Origin: Ignavibacteriales bacterium UBA1304
GTDB taxonomy: Bacteria > Bacteroidota > Ignavibacteria > Ignavibacteriales > Ignavibacteriaceae
Assembly: GCA_002307295.1 (NCBI GenBank)
Contig: DBTY01000039.1
Location: 103,040-167,039, forward strand
Direction of reading: 5' to 3'
Length of the DNA stretch: 64,000 bases
The notes under the pieces were generated by a model that saw only the letters and a list, made by a program, of their open reading frames with translations, searched no databases and was not told where the DNA came from. Both the position numbers and the translations under genes were made by a program. Numbering within the stretch: position 1 is the first letter of the stretch; each line of letters starts with the position of its first letter. Shown piece after piece: positions 32,208 to 41,419 of the stretch.

Positions 32208-32978
32208 ATGATTGAAAGAATAGAATTTGCTAATTCGCGTAAAGGAAAACTTGTTGGCGATCATTTTAAAATCTTGTTAAATAAAATGACCGATGCGGTA
32301 ATAATAATGTGTCATGGTTTTACTTCCGATAGAAAATCCAAAGGACGATTTGAACGCTTGTCAAAGGGGTTTAACGAATCCGGATTTGACGCTTTAGCGT
32401 TTGATTTCAGCGGCTGCGGCGAAAGTTCCGGCGAAAAACTAACGATGGAGAATGAAACCGACGATCTTTCTTCGGCTATTAATTTTGTAAAATTACTTGG
32501 GTATAAAAAAATTGCGCTCTATGGGCATAGCCTCGGCAGCCTTATTTGTTTGAGAGCTTATACGCCGGAAATAATCACGCTTGTTTTGAGCGGAGCTTTG
32601 ACGGATTCGATGACGTACGACTGGGAAGAGTTTTATTCAAAAGAACAAATGGCTTTTTTGAAAGAGCATGGATATTTTATTCAACAGGTAAATAGCGCCT
32701 TTCGTCGGGAATCTAAAATTGATAAAACTATGCTGGACGGATTTGAAAAGATTAATCAGGTTGAATTATTAAGCCGTATAAAATGTCCAACGCTAATTAT
32801 TCACGGCAATAATGGGAAAGAAGAAAACCAGCTGCTTGAAAGATCGCAGCGGGGATTAAAGCTGCTGCCGCAAGGCTCAAAGCTCGAAGTAATAGACGGT
32901 TCGTCCCACAGCCAGATGGAGCATTATGACGAATTAATTAAAGTTGCATGCGCCTGGTTTAAAAAGAATCTGAATTAA
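32208..32978 (+). CDS. Alpha/beta hydrolase (Ser-aminopeptidase/lysophospholipase-like)
   Basis: 256 residues, cytoplasmic. Oxyanion-region HGFTSDR (36-42), the strand DALAFDFSGCGES, nucleophile elbow GHSLGS (Ser108) and late His in DGSSHSQM are present. The acid-bearing HGNNGKEEN loop is unusual, so the acid residue is not certain. It resembles small esterases of the Hydrolase_4 type. The start is 13 bp after the GH172-like gene stop, so it is probably cotranscribed; the substrate is unknown. Confidence 0.8.
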   Translation: MIERIEFANSRKGKLVGDHFKILLNKMTDAVIIMCHGFTSDRKSKGRFERLSKGFNESGFDALAFDFSGCGESSGEKLTMENETDDLSSAINFVKLLGYKKIALYGHSLGSLICLRAYTPEIITLVLSGALTDSMTYDWEEFYSKEQMAFLKEHGYFIQQVNSAFRRESKIDKTMLDGFEKINQVELLSRIKCPTLIIHGNNGKEENQLLERSQRGLKLLPQGSKLEVIDGSSHSQMEHYDELIKVACAWFKKNLN

Positions 32979-33013
32979 CTATTTGAAAAAAATAAATATA
33001 CGGTAAAATTGTA

Positions 33014-33709
33014 ATGGGAAATAATGTTCTATTTAGCGGGCAAAATATTCAGGCGTGCATACTCGATTTTGACGGCGTTGTTATAGACTCAGAACCGCTA
33101 CACGCAAAAGCGAAACAAATGACTTTAGACAATTTTAATGTAAATTACCCTCTTCAATTATTCTCTGATTTCAAAGGGAAAACTGACGGGGACTTTTTTA
33201 AATATGCGGCTGAAAATCAGGCAAAAGGAATTGCGACGGCAGAAGAGATGCACAATCTTAAAAAAGAAATTTATTTTAGCCTGTTTAAAGACGTAAGACT
33301 AATAAAAGGGATAGATGAATTTATCCGAAAAGCGAGGAAGATATTTAAAAAAACAGGCCTTGCGTCATCGGCAACAATAAGAGATTTTTCGCTTGCCGCA
33401 GAAAAATACGGAATAGATAAATGGTTCGACGTAATTGTTACGGGAGCCGATACAATAAAGCATAAACCAGATCCCGAGCCTTATCTTAAAGCTCTTGAAA
33501 GATTAGGTCTTACAAGCGAAGAAGTTATAGTAATAGAAGATTCTCCTAATGGAATCATATCCGCAAAATCAGCCGGATGTTTTACTGCAGCAATAACCAC
33601 GTCGTTTGAAGCGGAGGATCTTATCAATGCAGGAGCGGATATCCTCGCTAATTCGTTTGAAGAGCTTGCCGAGGCGCTTGGGATGAATTCTGATTTAATT
33701 ACAAAGTAA
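33014..33709 (+). CDS. HAD-superfamily hydrolase (beta-phosphoglucomutase-like, HAD-IA)
   Basis: 231 residues. Motif I DFDGVVIDSEPLH (Asp18, Asp20), motif II in ASSATIRD, motif III Lys in KHKPDPEPY, and motif IV EDSPNGI are all present, with a helical C1 cap between I and II. Family members dephosphorylate sugar phosphates or interconvert phosphoglucoses. It lies 35 bp after the alpha/beta hydrolase, in what looks like the same unit downstream of the GH172-type gene. Confidence 0.85.
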   Translation: MGNNVLFSGQNIQACILDFDGVVIDSEPLHAKAKQMTLDNFNVNYPLQLFSDFKGKTDGDFFKYAAENQAKGIATAEEMHNLKKEIYFSLFKDVRLIKGIDEFIRKARKIFKKTGLASSATIRDFSLAAEKYGIDKWFDVIVTGADTIKHKPDPEPYLKALERLGLTSEEVIVIEDSPNGIISAKSAGCFTAAITTSFEAEDLINAGADILANSFEELAEALGMNSDLITK

Positions 33710-33796
33710 TTTAACTAGCGGAACATCGCACGAATTAGAGCGTCTAAACAGTCATAAAACGCGCTTAACTAATTATCAGCCAATGGAAAATTTAAA

Positions 33797-34168
33797 ATGA
33801 AAATTTATAAAACTCTTGTCAGAATATTTCTGCAGGAAAACGAATTAGATGCAGCTTTAAAGTTTTACGAAAAAATTACGGGAAAAAAATGCGATATGCG
33901 TTTTGAGTATGAAGAGAAAAAACTTGAACTCGCTTCCGTTGGCTCTTTTCTTTTAATTGCAGGCGGCGAAGAGGGATTAAGACCATTTAAAGATACGAGC
34001 GTTACCTGTCTTGTGGATTCAATAGACGAGTATTACTCGTTTCTAAAAACTCAAGGCTCAGAAATATTAGAAGATCCGAAAGTTGTTCCGACAGGCAAAA
34101 ATATGCGCGTTAAACATAACGACGGATTAATTGTTGAGTATGTAGAACATAGTTCTATGGCTAAATAA
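33797..34168 (+). CDS. VOC-family (glyoxalase/bleomycin-resistance fold) protein
   Basis: 123 residues with the paired beta-alpha-beta-beta-beta modules of the vicinal-oxygen-chelate fold: ENELDAALKFYEKITGKK near the start and VKHNDGLIVEYVEH at the end. Typical metal-ligand His residues are mostly not conserved, so it may be a binding protein rather than an enzyme. It is 87 bp from the HAD gene and 35 bp before the next start. Confidence 0.7.
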   Translation: MKIYKTLVRIFLQENELDAALKFYEKITGKKCDMRFEYEEKKLELASVGSFLLIAGGEEGLRPFKDTSVTCLVDSIDEYYSFLKTQGSEILEDPKVVPTGKNMRVKHNDGLIVEYVEHSSMAK

Positions 34169-34203
34169 TAGACATAAGAAAAAGCTATTTGAGGAATGTA
34201 TTT

Positions 34204-35259
34204 ATGTACAATAGATTATGTATAGCGCTTACGCTGTTATTCTTAGCTGCTGGCCCGAGCTTGGCTTATGCCGCTGATGCAACTGACACGGCGAGAATAA
34301 AAGTATCGCTAATAACAGACGAGGCTGACGCAGTTATAAGCATACTCGAGAAGAAAGCGGCAGGTTCTGTAATTACAGATAAAGATTGGGATCGTTTATT
34401 TAACTGCCGTCCTTATCAGCGATTAAAAAAAAGAGAAGCTGCGTTTAATGTTCCATTGTCGGATTCGTCGTTTAAAGCTTTTGTATTAAGCGATACATTA
34501 TATAAACGAGTAAACCTGTTTAAAGCGACTCTAAAAAAAATGAAAAATATTGATATGGAGGCCTCAGGTTACTGCGCGCTTGCTTATCTTCCGGAAGGAG
34601 CCATAATAAAAGCTGAAATCTATCCGGTCATAAAGCCAAAACATAATAGTTTTGTTTTTGAGACTGACAGCGATCCCGCAATCTTCTTTTATCTTGACCC
34701 CGAAAAGAGTTCCGAAAAATATGCGAATACTATATCTCATGAATTGCATCACATTGGCTATGCGTGGAGCTGCGGAAAGGGACGTCAGGATGGCGACACA
34801 GCGTTGCCTGTTAATTCCGTGCTCTCCTGGATAAGCGCGTTTGGAGAAGGCTTTGCAATGATTGCCGCTGCCGGAGGACCCGATATTGATCCCCATGCCG
34901 CAAGTTCACCTGAAGAACGCGCGCGCTGGAACAGGGATGTAGCTAATTTTAATGATGATCTAAAAACTGTTGAAAAATTTTTCTTTGATATTCTTGAAAA
35001 GCGGATTTCCAAATCTAAGGAAAATGAAACTGGCTATTCCTTCTTTGGAATACAAGGGCCCTGGTATACTGTCGGCTGGCAGATGTCTGCGCTAATCGAA
35101 AGAACATTCGGAAGGCAAAAACTTATTGAATGCATTTGTAATCAGAAAGAGTTGCTTGAGACCTATAACAAAGCGGCAGAAAAATATAATAACTCGTCAA
35201 AAAATAAATACGCTTTGTGGTCTGTTAAATTAATAGAGCGGATTGCAAACAATAAGTAG
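34204..35259 (+). CDS. Exported DUF5700-like putative zinc peptidase
   Basis: 351 residues with a signal peptide (about 1-23, SLAYA). A zinc-peptidase signature HELHH stands at 179-183 (NTISHELHHIGYAW), with a downstream AFGEGFA (Glu215) placed where gluzincins provide the third ligand. This resembles the DUF5700 putative Zn-protease family. The C-terminal part is helical (GPWYTVGWQMSALIERTFGR). The ATG at 34204 with GAGG at 34191-34194 is preferred over an upstream in-frame TTG. Activity and target are not known. Confidence 0.7.
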   Translation: MYNRLCIALTLLFLAAGPSLAYAADATDTARIKVSLITDEADAVISILEKKAAGSVITDKDWDRLFNCRPYQRLKKREAAFNVPLSDSSFKAFVLSDTLYKRVNLFKATLKKMKNIDMEASGYCALAYLPEGAIIKAEIYPVIKPKHNSFVFETDSDPAIFFYLDPEKSSEKYANTISHELHHIGYAWSCGKGRQDGDTALPVNSVLSWISAFGEGFAMIAAAGGPDIDPHAASSPEERARWNRDVANFNDDLKTVEKFFFDILEKRISKSKENETGYSFFGIQGPWYTVGWQMSALIERTFGRQKLIECICNQKELLETYNKAAEKYNNSSKNKYALWSVKLIERIANNK

Positions 35260-35270
35260 AAGTATAAAAA

Positions 35271-35294
35271 AAGGCCGCCTTATTAAAGACGGCC
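35271..35294 (-). terminator. Terminator of the leftward gene ending at 35307
   Basis: GGCCGCC (35273-35279) and GACGGCC (35288-35294) form a stem with one mismatch. On the minus strand the stem is followed by a seven-T run (A-run at 35266-35272 on plus). It may also act weakly on the convergent peptidase gene. Confidence 0.7.
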
Positions 35295-35306
35295 AATTCT
35301 ATAAAT

Positions 35307-35723
35307 TTATAAAGGCATGTAAGTTTCAGTCGCTTTAAGCAATTTCTTTTTAACTTTAAGAGTGGGCAGTTGAGTTTTTTTACTTGCCCGGAATCCTTTT
35401 GGTATTACAACTTTTACATGGTCAATATCTTCGTCATTAATCCATATCTGGTATTTACGTTCTTTTTTATCCAAATACTCTTCCATCAGGGTCATGTCCA
35501 TTACTTCCTGTTTTTTAATTGGTTCAGTAACGGCTCCAATAATTTTAACAAACGAACCTCCGTTCTCTTCCATTTTCTCAATATAAATTCTGCTGATAGC
35601 GCGCGAATGCATAGGACCTTCCCACAAAAGCGGATCGTATCCAGCTTCAAGCATGTTGCCGTCTTCTTTGTAGAAAACGCCAGCTTTATTGAGAATATCA
35701 TTTACAATGTCCTGTATCTCCAT
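35307..35723 (-). CDS. Conserved-looking hypothetical protein, no recognised domain
   Basis: 138 residues, cytoplasmic, mixed charge. It starts MEIQDIVNDILNKAGVFYKEDG and has a central EPIKKQEVMDMTLMEEYLDKKERKYQIWINDEDIDHVKV and a Lys-rich tail (KGFRASKKTQLPTLKVKKKLL). No motif or membrane segment is visible. It is a single gene facing left with its own terminator. The upstream gap to the divergent hydrolase (142 bp) should hold both promoters. Confidence 0.6.
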   Translation of the reverse strand: MEIQDIVNDILNKAGVFYKEDGNMLEAGYDPLLWEGPMHSRAISRIYIEKMEENGGSFVKIIGAVTEPIKKQEVMDMTLMEEYLDKKERKYQIWINDEDIDHVKVVIPKGFRASKKTQLPTLKVKKKLLKATETYMPL

Positions 35724-35865
35724 AACAACCCTCGTGTTTATTTCATTTCCACAATATAACCGAAAACAAAATTAATTAAAGTCCGTTTTTTATCTTTTTG
35801 ATTTATGAGTTAATAAAATTAATTTGTTATATAAATAATAATATCAAAACATACAATATAATAAT

Positions 35866-36714
35866 ATGAGCTCTCGCATAATTAACAGAAACATAATAGA
35901 GCTGAGCGAACAAAGAAACAAAATGATAATAAGCGGATGGGGTAAAGAAACTCTTGATAACTCCGTTGTCGAAAGCATAACTTATCTTTCAGACGGCCTA
36001 AAGATAAAAGGCTATCTCGCTTATCCCCAAAATAACGAAAATAATATTAAATATCCATGCATCATCTGGAACCGGGGCGGAGTTGGAGAAAACGGCGTGA
36101 TAGACGAATTTACCGCCAGAGGAATGTTTGGGCAAATGGCCGCCTGGGGTTATACGGTTTTTGCTTCGATGTACAGAGGCGCCGCAGGAAGCGAAGGGCG
36201 TGAAGATTTTGGCGGAGAGGACGTAAATGATATTCTTAACCTTATTCCCTTAGCCGACGAACTGACATGCGCCGATAAAAACATTTGGGGGATGGAAGGA
36301 TGGAGCCGCGGCGGGATGATGACCCTCCTGGCTTTAACGCGCAGCGATAATTTTAAATGCGCCGTTTTATCCGGAGCTATTTCCAATCTGAAACAGTACG
36401 TTGATAGCGGAAGTAAAACCGGGGCTATGTTGCGCGAGGCGCTTGGGGCTGATGAATTTAATCAACTGCTTGAAAGCAGATCAGTTATTAATTTTGTAGA
36501 GAAGCTGCCAAGAAAGACTAAGATGCTGATTATACATGGAAGCGCGGATGAAACAGTTTCGCCTTTCCAGTCAATTGAGCTTTCTAAAAAACTATTGTCT
36601 CTAAAAATGCACCATAGACTTGTTATTCTTGAAGAAGGGAACCATTTCCTTACCCGTCACCGGCGGGAAGTTGACGCTATGCGGAAAGCATGGTATAAAA
36701 AATATTTGGTTTAA
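35866..36714 (+). CDS. Alpha/beta hydrolase, prolyl-oligopeptidase (S9)-like
   Basis: 282 residues without a signal peptide. N-terminal beta part VESITYLSDGLKIKGYLAYP leads into the hydrolase fold, with IIWNRGG (oxyanion region), FASMYRGAAGSEG, nucleophile elbow GWSRGG (Ser147), IIHGSADETVSP (acid) and EEGNHFL (His). All three triad residues can be placed. Peptidase or esterase activity is likely; the substrate is unknown. It converges on the beta-CASP gene with only 25 bp between the stops. Confidence 0.8.
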   Translation: MSSRIINRNIIELSEQRNKMIISGWGKETLDNSVVESITYLSDGLKIKGYLAYPQNNENNIKYPCIIWNRGGVGENGVIDEFTARGMFGQMAAWGYTVFASMYRGAAGSEGREDFGGEDVNDILNLIPLADELTCADKNIWGMEGWSRGGMMTLLALTRSDNFKCAVLSGAISNLKQYVDSGSKTGAMLREALGADEFNQLLESRSVINFVEKLPRKTKMLIIHGSADETVSPFQSIELSKKLLSLKMHHRLVILEEGNHFLTRHRREVDAMRKAWYKKYLV

Positions 36715-36739
36715 TTTCTGATAAGCCGGAAGAATAGTT

Positions 36740-38107
36740 TTATATGAACTCTATAAGTCTTTCCGTTTCAGCGGCATAGACTTTTATATCTTTAAAATTT
36801 CTCAATATATACGCGCCCATCCAATCAATTGAATCGGCGTCGCCATGAATCAGCACGATGTTATCGGGGCGCAGCTTCTTTACAATTTCAAGCAGTCCTT
36901 CGCGGTTGGAATGAGCCGAAAAATTAAACTTAGAAATACTGCATTCAACCAATTCTTCTTCCTTAAATTCAGAAAGTTTTATCTTGTCCCCTTTTTGCGC
37001 GGTAACGATCTTATATCCGGGAAGGTTAGGCTCCATATATCCTACAGTGAAAATGGCCGAGTTTTTATGCTTAAACCATTCCGATGCAAGTCGGAATGAC
37101 ATAGTCCCCTCAATCATCATACCGCTGGAAGCTAAAATAATAGATGGGTTTTTAAAAAGCAGATCGGGTCTTTCTACAGTATAAAGGTCTTTCTGCGGCA
37201 CATCCTGAAGTTCAAACTTTGTATCTAACCGAGGAACCACAAATCTGCTGTAATCGTAAACTCTGCTAATCTTTTTACCAAGACCGCCAGTGTAAATATC
37301 CGTAATAGCAAGCGCTCCGCTTTGCATCTGGGCCCAGATCATCGATAAGATTTCCTGCATTTTACCGAGCGAAAAAACCGGGATCAGAATAGAACCTCCC
37401 TGCAGCAGTATTTTGTTAGCTTCATTGGCAAAACGTTTCGCCTCTTTAACCCAGCTAAGCGTCTTTGTCGGTTCGGTAGAACCGTAGGTGCATTCAAGCA
37501 TTAATATATCGGCTTTCTCTTTAGGTATTTCGGCGCCCTGAATTAAAGACTGATGATCAAGATTTATATCGCCGGAGTAAAATATTTTTTCCCCTGCATG
37601 TTCAATCATAATTGAAGCGGAGCCTAATATGTGCCCGGCGTCATGGAATGTAGCATAAACAGGCTCTGAAGAATTATGATTATAACCGTTTATAATAAAC
37701 TTTTCTTCATAAGCTTTGTAATCAATAGTCTGGATTAGCAGATCAATTTCATTATGCGTATATACAGGAAATTTATCTTCGTCAGTAAGCTGGCTTGTAA
37801 GAATTGAAACAGAATCGTGCAGCGTAAGTTCCGCAAGAGCTCGTGTCTGTGGAGTTGAAATTATTTTGATATATGGGTGCTGCTTAACTAAGTAGGGCAG
37901 AGCTGCAATATGATCCTGATGAGCGTGAGAAATAAGGCAATAATCTACTGGCAGATCTTTTATAACGTCAAAACGAGGCAGAGCGTCCAGACCAATTTTC
38001 TGGGGATGCATTCCGCAGTCTAATATTATTCCGGTTTCTGCTATATTCAAATAAAAGCAGCTCGCTCCAATTTCGCCGGCTCCGCCGAGCGGAAGAATTT
38101 TAATCAT
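36740..38107 (-). CDS. MBL-fold / beta-CASP RNA-processing nuclease
   Basis: 455 residues. The metallo-beta-lactamase motif SHAHQDH (60-66) binds the zinc ions, DAGHILGSASI gives the next ligand region, and YSGDINLDH follows. The beta-CASP insert spans about 190-330, and the C-terminal part has the late motifs (NFSAHSNREG and LIHGDADS). The family (CPSF-73/Ysh1-like bacterial members) cleaves or trims RNA. It lies 4 bp downstream of the alpha/beta hydrolase gene on the same strand, so they are cotranscribed although no functional tie is obvious. Confidence 0.88.
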   Translation of the reverse strand: MIKILPLGGAGEIGASCFYLNIAETGIILDCGMHPQKIGLDALPRFDVIKDLPVDYCLISHAHQDHIAALPYLVKQHPYIKIISTPQTRALAELTLHDSVSILTSQLTDEDKFPVYTHNEIDLLIQTIDYKAYEEKFIINGYNHNSSEPVYATFHDAGHILGSASIMIEHAGEKIFYSGDINLDHQSLIQGAEIPKEKADILMLECTYGSTEPTKTLSWVKEAKRFANEANKILLQGGSILIPVFSLGKMQEILSMIWAQMQSGALAITDIYTGGLGKKISRVYDYSRFVVPRLDTKFELQDVPQKDLYTVERPDLLFKNPSIILASSGMMIEGTMSFRLASEWFKHKNSAIFTVGYMEPNLPGYKIVTAQKGDKIKLSEFKEEELVECSISKFNFSAHSNREGLLEIVKKLRPDNIVLIHGDADSIDWMGAYILRNFKDIKVYAAETERLIEFI

Positions 38108-38111
38108 GCGT

Positions 38112-39566
38112 TTATTTGCCGGAATTAATTATTTTAAGCAGCCAGTTTTTCATAGCGTCCAATGCTTTTGGCGAAAAAGTTTCTTCGTTTTTTACATACT
38201 CGGCCGGGTTGCCAGTCTTAGAAGTCTGGAATAAATGATTTAAACCGGGCAGCTCAATTGTTTCGAAATTTGTGTTTCCGCCTTTTGTAAGAGCCGCTTT
38301 AATTGCGGATAAATTCTCTTTTGGGGGAACCTGCAAATCCTTCTCGCCGTTAAGAGCCAGAACCGGGCATTTTACTTTTTCAAGTATAGACCCTGGATTA
38401 AAAGCTACCAGAGTTCTAAACCAGGGGGAAAGAAGCATGGCGGCCTGCTGGTCAAAAAGTTTTTGAGAATTTTCCGGGCTTCTAATTTCTTCTTCGGTTA
38501 ATCCGCTTAAATATTCCTTTCTGATTTCGTTTATCTGCTGAATGGTTTTTGCGCTATCTAAATTTTTGCTTATCACGTTATAAATACTTTGCATCAGCAT
38601 ATGAGTTTTAGCAATAGAATTTTCGTTAAACGAATTAGCGCGCTGGATTAATTCGGATTGTAAAAGCAATAAGTCTTTCCCCGGAATTCCAATGCCGGCT
38701 AATAAAACTATGAATGCAATGTCGTTAGATTTTGAAGCGACAATTGGAGCTATCATACCCCCTTCGCTATGCCCTATAAGACCAATTTGTTTTTTATTAA
38801 TGTCGCTTCTTGTTTTAAGATATTCAACTGCCGCAGAAATATCATTTGCAAAATTATATGAAGTCGCTTTGCCAAAATCGCCCGTCGAACCGCCAATTCC
38901 GCGGTCGTCCATACGCAATACTGCTATCCCTTTACGAGTTAAATAGTCGGCAATAATTAAAAACGGCTTATGGTTCATCAGGGTTTCGTCCCTATCCTGC
39001 TGGCCGGAGCCGGTAATAAGAACAACAACTGGGTAAGGACCTGCCGTTTTAGGCAGCGTAAGCGTTCCGGCTAGTTTAACTGCGTCAATAGCGTCTTCAA
39101 TTACAACTTCTTCTTCTTTATATGGGTAAGGTTTTACAGGATTCTGCGGGCGTTTGGGACCTTCAATTTTATCGACTTTTGCCATTGTAATTGGAAGGTT
39201 CATTCCCATCTGATTCCATGCGCCGATAAGTTTCTTTCCTTTTGAATCATATTTCCCTTCAAAATAACCTTTTACAGATTTAACGCTTACTTTTATTTGG
39301 TCTCTATTTAGAATAACCGTATCGGCGGGGATATCTCCCGGTCCCTGGTCGGGGCTGACTAATGCCGCGTTGAGTTTTCCCTTTTTATCGGCGTTAAATT
39401 TTAAAACCAGGCGCATCTCTACAGAGTTAACATTCAGCTTTCCTAGCCAAATGCCTGATAATTCTGCCGCCTGCTTTTTATTAGCCTGTGGAGCCGCTAA
39501 ACCGCAAAAAAGTAACGTGAAAAAAAGGATATAAAGCATTTTACATTTTTTGTAATAATGTTTCAT
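38112..39566 (-). CDS. Exported alpha/beta hydrolase with N-terminal beta domain
   Basis: 484 residues with a signal peptide (about 1-26, LFFTLLFCGLAAPQ). An N-terminal beta-sandwich domain of about 100 residues (SGIWLGKLNVNSVEMRLVLKF...GAWNQMGMNLPITM) is followed by a hydrolase domain with GSGQQDRDE, RMDDRGIGGSTG, nucleophile GHSEGG, LNGEKDLQVPP (acid) and LNHLFQ (His). It is predicted to be a periplasmic or lipid-surface esterase or peptidase of the S9/lysophospholipase kind. First gene of a pair with the beta-CASP nuclease. Confidence 0.83.
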   Translation of the reverse strand: MKHYYKKCKMLYILFFTLLFCGLAAPQANKKQAAELSGIWLGKLNVNSVEMRLVLKFNADKKGKLNAALVSPDQGPGDIPADTVILNRDQIKVSVKSVKGYFEGKYDSKGKKLIGAWNQMGMNLPITMAKVDKIEGPKRPQNPVKPYPYKEEEVVIEDAIDAVKLAGTLTLPKTAGPYPVVVLITGSGQQDRDETLMNHKPFLIIADYLTRKGIAVLRMDDRGIGGSTGDFGKATSYNFANDISAAVEYLKTRSDINKKQIGLIGHSEGGMIAPIVASKSNDIAFIVLLAGIGIPGKDLLLLQSELIQRANSFNENSIAKTHMLMQSIYNVISKNLDSAKTIQQINEIRKEYLSGLTEEEIRSPENSQKLFDQQAAMLLSPWFRTLVAFNPGSILEKVKCPVLALNGEKDLQVPPKENLSAIKAALTKGGNTNFETIELPGLNHLFQTSKTGNPAEYVKNEETFSPKALDAMKNWLLKIINSGK

Positions 39567-39801
39567 TAGATCAACTCCGGTTAAGTAAACGTCCTGTTTT
39601 TTTAGGAGCGCGTTAAATTATTACCATAATTATTTTATTAAAACTTTGCAAACGTAATAATATAATTAATTATTTTTAATAAAAAAGGACAAAGAAAACG
39701 AATGGAAAAACTGGAGAAGAATATTTAATTGCAAAATTAATTTTTAACTTTGGTTTTAAGGATAGAATTCAATATCTATACAAAAAAGAATCGGATTATA
39801 T

Positions 39802-40593
39802 TTGAAAAGCACAGACAAAAACAGAGCAGCCAGAGGCGAAGCGCAAAGCGAATTTATTGGACAATACTCTTCTTTACCGGATGACAAACTTGCGGCGCTG
39901 CTTGCAAGCTTTAATCCGCAGGAGAGAACTGCTGCGGCAAAAATACTTGGCGAAAGGAGATGCATAAGCGCGGTTATTCCCCTTTGCGAAACCCTGAAAA
40001 AAGAAAAAGCGCTGTATACAAAAATTGCTATTACAGAAACGCTGGCTTCCATTGGCGAACCTGCCATGCCGGAGCTTGTTAAGCTGCTTGGCGAAGTAGG
40101 AAATAATCAGCATAAGGCGCTTCCAGACCTTGGTTTTTATAAAATAAGCTATCCTTTGCCGCACGATATTGCTGCGCGTACAATAATGCGAATTGGAGCT
40201 CCGGCTCTTAAGTATTTAAAATTCGTTATTGAATCAGGCGAGCGCCGGGCGCTTCTTGAAGCTATAGACGCAGCCGGGCATATCTCTTTTTACTTTAACG
40301 ATAAATCGCTGGAAGAAGTTTTAATAAAAACATATCATAAATTTTCTGATGATAATCTTATTAAATGGAAACTGATTCGGGCGTTTGAATCGTTCCAATC
40401 GGAACGGGTAAATAAAATACTAACGGAAACAATTTTAAATAACGCTTCCCCTCAGTTAAGATGGGAAGCCATAAGAAGCCTAGCTCTGAATAAAGGAACA
40501 ATGTCAGAAAAGCTTAAACAGAGGATACTCTCCGACCCGGATCCGGAAGTAAGAAAAACAGGAAAGCGGTTTTGTGGGGATAAAAATAATTAA
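39802..40593 (+). CDS. HEAT-repeat protein
   Basis: 263 residues composed of helical pairs typical of HEAT/PBS-lyase repeats: LAALLASFNPQERTAAAKILGERRCISAVIPLCETL, IGEPAMPELVKLLGEVG, IGAPALKYLKFVIESG, and ASPQLRWEAIRSLALNKG near the end. It is likely a scaffold or interaction protein; some HEAT proteins of this type pair with lyases, but none is adjacent. No ATG fits; a TTG at 39802 is used and no Shine-Dalgarno is visible. It converges on the methyltransferase gene. Confidence 0.65.
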   Translation: MKSTDKNRAARGEAQSEFIGQYSSLPDDKLAALLASFNPQERTAAAKILGERRCISAVIPLCETLKKEKALYTKIAITETLASIGEPAMPELVKLLGEVGNNQHKALPDLGFYKISYPLPHDIAARTIMRIGAPALKYLKFVIESGERRALLEAIDAAGHISFYFNDKSLEEVLIKTYHKFSDDNLIKWKLIRAFESFQSERVNKILTETILNNASPQLRWEAIRSLALNKGTMSEKLKQRILSDPDPEVRKTGKRFCGDKNN

Positions 40594-40603
40594 TTTTGTC
40601 CCG

Positions 40604-41419
40604 TTATATTTTTACGCAATTAACAGTTGCAAATGGTATATACAGGCTAATTTCTCCATCCCGGGCGGCGGAGTTATTCAGCTCTGTTTTTATCTGGCTG
40701 AAAATTGGCGCGACGTCTCCGGGCGATAAAAGCTTTTCCCAGGAACCTAAAAACCAATTCTTTATAAAAGAGTGGTTAAACATAGCTTCTGCGTCCAAAA
40801 ATCTGATATTAAAACTATCATAAAATGTATCATTAATAGAAAACCCCGCTTTTTTTACCATGGATTCTATCTCTTTTATTGGTCTTCTTTTTTCGTAAAT
40901 ATGCGCTTTCATCTTAGAAATTTCTTCCGTCATTCCATTTTGCAAAAGGACTTTTTCAAAAGCTGAATAAAACGCAATCATTGATTCTTCCAGATTTAAC
41001 GTAAACACAAACTGAGCTCCCTTTTTTGCGACTCTTGCGCATCCATTAAGCGAACACTGAATATTCTGAACGTTATTTAGCCCATTATTAGAAACAATCA
41101 AATCAAAGAAATCATTTTCAAACGGCATGTTTTCAGCTGGGCTGTTAAAAACTTCTATATTTTTAAAGTCGTACTGTTTTATTTTAATTCTTATGCGTTC
41201 AAGCGCCTGTTCCCAGGGGTCAATACCATAAGCTTTGCAAGAGGAGCCAAGACGCTGTGCAATTTCAATAAGCGGAAAGCCAAAGCCGCATCCAACGTCC
41301 AACAGAGCGGCATTTGGCTTTAGAATTATTACTTCCAATAGCTTTAGCCCAAAAGGAGCAGACCAAAGCGGAAGTTCGTCTATTACTGATATAGATTCCG
41401 CATCATTTACGCTAAGCAT
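40604..41419 (-). CDS. SAM-dependent class I methyltransferase
   Basis: About 271 residues. Motif I is DVGCGFGFPLIEIAQRLG, with GIDPWEQ as the acidic second motif and FDLIVSNNGLNNV as motif IV, the pattern of the Methyltransf_11/25 type. The substrate-binding half is not diagnostic. The ATG at 41419 overlaps the end of mgsA by 8 bp, so the two are cotranscribed and probably translationally coupled; a TTG at 41434 is an alternative start. Whether the link with methylglyoxal metabolism is functional is unknown. Confidence 0.82.
   Translation of the reverse strand: MLSVNDAESISVIDELPLWSAPFGLKLLEVIILKPNAALLDVGCGFGFPLIEIAQRLGSSCKAYGIDPWEQALERIRIKIKQYDFKNIEVFNSPAENMPFENDFFDLIVSNNGLNNVQNIQCSLNGCARVAKKGAQFVFTLNLEESMIAFYSAFEKVLLQNGMTEEISKMKAHIYEKRRPIKEIESMVKKAGFSINDTFYDSFNIRFLDAEAMFNHSFIKNWFLGSWEKLLSPGDVAPIFSQIKTELNNSAARDGEISLYIPFATVNCVKI

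Noticed and set aside
36845..37099. Plus-strand open frame inside the beta-CASP nuclease gene
   Set aside because: Opposite strand of a strongly conserved enzyme; no start signal.
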